A DNA stretch of 64,000 bases from Euwallacea fornicatus (Eukaryota > Arthropoda > Insecta > Coleoptera > Curculionidae): contig NC_089567.1 of NCBI RefSeq assembly GCF_040115645.1, forward strand, positions 124,001-188,000, read 5' to 3'. Both the position numbers and the translations under genes were made by a program. Shown here piece by piece: positions 54,901 through 60,900 of this stretch (positions are counted from its first letter, which is position 1; each line of letters opens with the position of its first letter). The notes under the pieces are model-generated. The model did no database searches. It was not told where the DNA came from and saw only the letters and a list, made by a program, of their open reading frames with translations.

Positions 54901-57900
54901 CCTAAAAACCTTTCGTCGACTTATCGCCAATTTATTCTTTCCTAATATTTCAAACCCCCTTCAAGAATCCTAAACGAATGTCAAGAATATTTTCTTGATT
55001 GAAACTCGCTGGAATAAAACTCGTTATGGCGTTCATATTTCTTTTTTTTTATATTGTTCTATCCGATTTCGCTCTTAACAGCTGCCTAGAAAATATGGCT
55101 CGAACGTTTTGAATCTAACATAGAGATCTTAAAATAAATATAATTTGTGGAATTCGAAAAAGTGATTTTATACCACAAACTAAATTATCGACTCATTATT
55201 TATTATTACATTAAAATTATATATGAATTTATACATGATTTACGTTTGTCTCGTAACAGGTATTTCGATTATTACCACGAATCATTGCGTTCTCGGGGGA
55301 GGGAGGCCACCGTTGAAACAGCTAAACCAAAATTTAATTAATGACCTATAAGATAATTGGATCAATGTATACGGTACATCCAGAACGGGGAAACAGGCCT
55401 GCTAAAATATTGAAATACTAATATGCTGTCGCGATAGTTTATTGATTATGATTGAATACGTAAGCAGCACCTTTAGTGTGAATAAATTAAAAGTCCTGAA
55501 TTTTACTAAGAATACAATATCCTTTTAGCATAATTTCGTGCCTTTTATGGACATTATCTTTCAGGTAACGTTGTCAGCGTATTAATCTAGTGGACTTTAA
55601 TGATGCAAAATGTTTTCTCTCGTGACCTACAGATGCGAGCAATGAAATAAATATAGTTTCACATAACATTTCTATATTGAAAACTTGTCTAAGGCAGTAT
55701 TTAGGATGAACCTACAGTAAATTATTAGTAGTATGTGTGTGGGAAATTTTAAAATATTGAAAAACAAATTATTTATATGTTAATATAAAATTTCGTAATT
55801 ACTAATTAGTTGTACGCCCTTTTATTTCTAAAACTTGTTGGCACTTATGGGCATGAAGGCGATAACTCGCTGAAAATACTCGACAAATATTTTCTTATAT
55901 TTCTCTCAGGATATAGCTTATAAATCTTTCATAGAAGTTAGGCTCCTTTCTTTTACCTGATTTTTCAATTACTACGCAAGGTCCTTTATAAGATCCAAGT
56001 CTGACGATAGTGAGGGCCAACTCATAAACTGAATAAGATTTGTGGTAAACCGATTCTTCATAAATTTTGTCGTGTCGTTATCTTGCTGAAAACTTATGTC
56101 GATGGCATGTCTTACGCGGCATATAGCAACATGCGATTTGTAAAGATGTCCTAATACGAATCTTTAGTTAGAATTCTATCAATTTTTACGAGAGGACCCA
56201 GGCATCCCCAGATTTTTATGTTATCATCTTCGTGCTGCAAGATTTTCACCGTGTATCTAAAGTCAAACGCCAGCCATGGAGGCCTTGGCACTAATCTCGA
56301 CCAGTTTGAACTAAACAACATAATCTTGGATTCGTCATTCTATAAAATGCTATAGAATGTTTCGCAATTTTTTCTGATTTTCCTCTCCTGACCATTCTAA
56401 GTGCTCTGACATAAAAGTTTTGCGGACTTCCCGATGAATTTTTTTCTAGAGAATCACATGTCGGGGAGTCCTCTCTTTGACGTTTTCTCTTAGGGGCACT
56501 CTGCGGATTGTCCAAATACTGACACTGACTTTTGGCTCAATCAGTATTTCTTAGGTTGATTTGAAAGTTCCTTTATTTGCCATTCGCACAATTTTTGGAT
56601 CCATACTAGACGTTGTCTGACGAGCTTTGTTGCTGTTTCCTTGATTCGAACGATTTTTAGAAGAATTCTGGACCATTCCGACAGAACATCCAACAAATCT
56701 TGCAATGCACTGGAGTAATACCATTTTGTCTTTTAGATTCCTTACTTCCTTACTAGCTTTTCATTAAGAGAACAATGCATGTTGCCGATCCATTTTTCTT
56801 AAAATTTTCTACAGAACCCAACAGAATATTCGAAACAAATAAAGTTGCAAAAACTAATATCTTACTTACGAAAAATTATTATCATAAAAATCAACAAATT
56901 TAACTAAGTGACGTCACGAAACTTTTATAATGCTGCCTATCAAAAGACGCTTAGACGAAACAATTGAATTTTTGACAATTTTTGTATTTTGTAGCGATGT
57001 CTTCTGTCATTAGGGGAAATATACATTGCACCTATCAGACTGATTAAATTCCCCAAAAATTTCATAGCGTTTTAGTAATTACAGGATCCGTAATGAGTTG
57101 ATGGGTGTATTTATGTCACTTCTAGCATCTCTCATCTATATTAAATGCCAAAATTTGCGCATTTTAGGTTGGAGCTCTACCAAACTGCTGATTGCGATTT
57201 TATGACACGTGCGAAACGAATTTTGGCTTTCGGTCAGCAATCGAGGCCATATAGGAAAAATAACTTCGCATAATATAGAACTAAAATCTTTTCTACTACA
57301 ACTATGTGCTAACGTTAATTATTTCGTATAATTTCTTTTAAAGATCAGTAGGCGGTAAAAAAGTTTACGCGTGCAACAAGTTATGATGCTCTCTTTCAAT
57401 GCCAATTACGGCAACGCCCACAAACATTTTTCATGTCACTTTGTTTCGCGGGCGGTAAAAATATTCACGTCACACATTCCTGCAGTAAAATAATTTTACT
57501 GAACACTGGTGCAGGAAAAAGTTATATTTCGCTTATTTACTTACAATCGTCCCCATATTGATTTTTAATTTATTAAATACTTCGGTAGGCGTCAAGCAAT
57601 GATAATACCTCGATATAATCCAAGGAGAATTAGAGATTTCGTAAAATAAACAGGTTCCATACAAATTAAGCCTGCTTCACGTTATGCAAAATAGGCCTGG
57701 GGTTTACTTGGGATATGTATCAACAGCCGCAGGCGTCAGGTCAAGACTCAAACTAATTGTTTAGGTTTGTTATAGAACTACGATGAATAATTAGCACTCG
57801 AGATAATGCAAATTTAACGAGTAAACCAGAGGCTGTTATCCAATGTAACTTATGCAGCAATAACGGATAGTTTTGGATCTGCCCCAAGTAATTGCGTTGA

Positions 57901-60900
57901 AGCAACTAACTTTTGTGGAGGACAGGAAATAAATATATGAAAGCGAAGGGATCCAGAAAGGATAGAGGTATAAGAAAAAGAACTGAGCTGTAAGCCTTAA
58001 GAATTTACGAGACTTTTGTGGAAGTTGCCTTAATTCAATTAAACTCGTCTTATCGCGAGCGGAAATGGAAAAAGTTGTCGCGGAAATCAAAATTCCTGCA
58101 ATGCCTTAGAGTGCACATTTAATTATGGAAGTGCTTCCGATCGACTTAATTGAGTTTGGAACTCGATGTGCCTGTCTTGTTTTCTAGAATCGATGAGTAC
58201 AGTTTCTTCGAAATATTTCATGTGATACACTTTGTCATTGGAACGAGATTGCTACAACTTAATCCGGAATTATCTACCTTTGTCTCAGTACATAGATTGT
58301 TCTTGACAAAGTATAAGAATATGAAGCAAGTAGAACTTAGCTGCTACTTGCTTCATCAAAAAAATACTGAAAAGTAAGAGGAGAATATCAAAATCGAGTC
58401 TGAAAACCTGAACAGAAGCTCCATAGAACGTTCTTTTGTGAAACCCGGCGATGCAGCCTCATGTCCGCTGTATTGAAAGCTCAACAAAATCTGTATAAGA
58501 CAATCAGTAGTATCATAAAGCTTCGGCGAAGTCCTATAATAGGATCTTTAAGGGCTCGTTTTACTCCTCAATCTACCGTTTTTTCACTCTAATATTTTTT
58601 TATTTTCTCCTAAAGGAAGTTATCCTAGGAAGATGACTATGACTTGGCTATATTCACTATGGCTAGACCACTAAGGCTTTCACGCTTTGAGTCCCGAGTT
58701 ATAGGGCTCTCTTCCCAAGGGGAAGGGAGCCCATTCCGTTTATGAAGGAGGCAATCCTTCATGATTTTTTATTTCACGCGACAGTTTTGTGACCCTGTGT
58801 TTTAGAACTCCTCCTTGTGTGATTCTCTTAATGTCTGCAAGTTCCTGAAAAACTTCCCTGCATTATCGGACGAGGTTCGCACTCATCTTTGTTCTGTAGA
58901 ATGAGTTCAAAGCTCGAAAGGACTGGTCCATCCTGTAACCAGCGTGTACATTCCAGCTTTAGATGACTGTGTCATAGTCATTCGTGGTCTCAGTTGATTG
59001 TTGTCCTGTAGTGACTGAAGAAGTAAATTTCTTTCTTTCTCCCACGTTCACACCAAAAATTATTCAAACCTCAGTAGGTCGTTCAGGCTTTCTTCATTGG
59101 GAATGACCCGTCCGGCAGTCCTAAAAGAACCGGTTTCATCTAACGATTACTCCCATTAGTTGCAGATCTGAATCCTTTGTGAAAAGCTGTAGCTTCTTTC
59201 TTAATCCAGAAAAGAAGCTTCGGAAACACCAGCAAAGTGCTAAGATCCGCTTCTGATGCAGTCTTTAATGCAACGGTGATGGCCCGGTAAGCAAAAAAAA
59301 TTCTAAATTTAACAGTCACAAATTCCATTAACCTGAACTAACCTAAAGTTAACGGCCGTTAGAGTACTACGATAAAGTTTGAGGTAGGGCTAAACTTGGA
59401 ATCATCACACCCTGCGAATTTTCGTGACGTAGATTGTGAAGCAATTTATATACGAATATTTAAACGAAATATCCCAAACTTTACGAGGTAGACACCAAAG
59501 TTCATATGCAGTTTTCTCTCGTTTGAACGCCATCGCATATTAAATTTTCCCGATTGAACCCTGAATCAGCCCCACATAAGTTTCTATAAGCTTGCCACTT
59601 AAGATGCTCTATCTGGCACTACTCTTCACTCTTTGTAACGACGTCCTTTATCATTAATTAAAGACTTATTCCAATGTTAACAGACCTATCATTTATGTAG
59701 TTAACTAAAATATGATTTATGATGTAGAGGTTTGCATTTGACAAGACCTACAACCGCCGCTAATTATAACTAAAAGCCATTGTTCGGTCGCGAATGTTAC
59801 CCCGCTAAAACGGTAGGTAACAAATATGGAGCACTGCCTTTGTTTTGCTTCCTAGAGATGTAATTTACGATTTTACGCTACCTTTGACTTAGCAGGTATC
59901 AAATGTTATTTGCGGGAGAATAATGAGAATTTTGAAATTCTTTTACAACCTATTGATAATCCCTAATCTGAATAAATTGGATCTATTCACATGATTCATC
60001 TGTCAAAGCACGTAACAAGGCTAAAATAAGAATGCTTAAATAGGTCTATACATAGGATGCCTAAAATGGTCCATACAAGATGGAACATCCAAATAAAATG
60101 AGATAGAATAAATTCGACACCAATATATTTCGAAATACATATGTGAAAAAATATCGAAGCACGTTAATTTTAGAATCTAAAATTACATCCTATAATGTAA
60201 AAAATGTATCCCTAAATTTATCCCCCTGTGTGTAACAGTTGCAACCACCTAATTTTTAAATTGGAAGCATAGATTTAGGATACCTCAATTGAAAGGTCTG
60301 CTTGATTCTTTACGTCAAACTATTATGGTTTTAAATTTTACTGCAAAGAATAATACAAAAATATAAATACGGCACATTGGCGACATTCTCTACAATAAAC
60401 TCAAAACACAATAATAAATACTATTTCATTATTTACAATATAATAAAATAATTAAAACAATCAATCTCAATCATATATGAGATGTTAAAATGCACCCCTC
60501 AAGCCTCTTGACAGTATCTCAACCATAAATAAATATGTCTTTTAGCATTAATCAACATCTCAGACATAACAGATCTAACCGCAAGCGTCATTGTTCTTTG
60601 TAAACTACCTTGTGATCTAGCTGACTACAGCTAGATCATATGGTAGTTTACAAAGTTTGGTTTCGTACGCCAAATTCTTTATACATCCCCATAAGAAGAA
60701 CTCTAATGAAGTAACATCAGGTGATCACGTTGACTATTCTAGCAATCCTCACTTCCCTATCTACTGATTTGGAAAAGTTAAGTCGAGGTTCATTAAGATT
60801 GATGTGTTTTATTATTTTATTATATTGTCAATAACTAAGTGGCGTTAGTTAATAAGTTTTAGCTTGTTATAGAGAATAGAAAGATCTTTTAAATGACATA

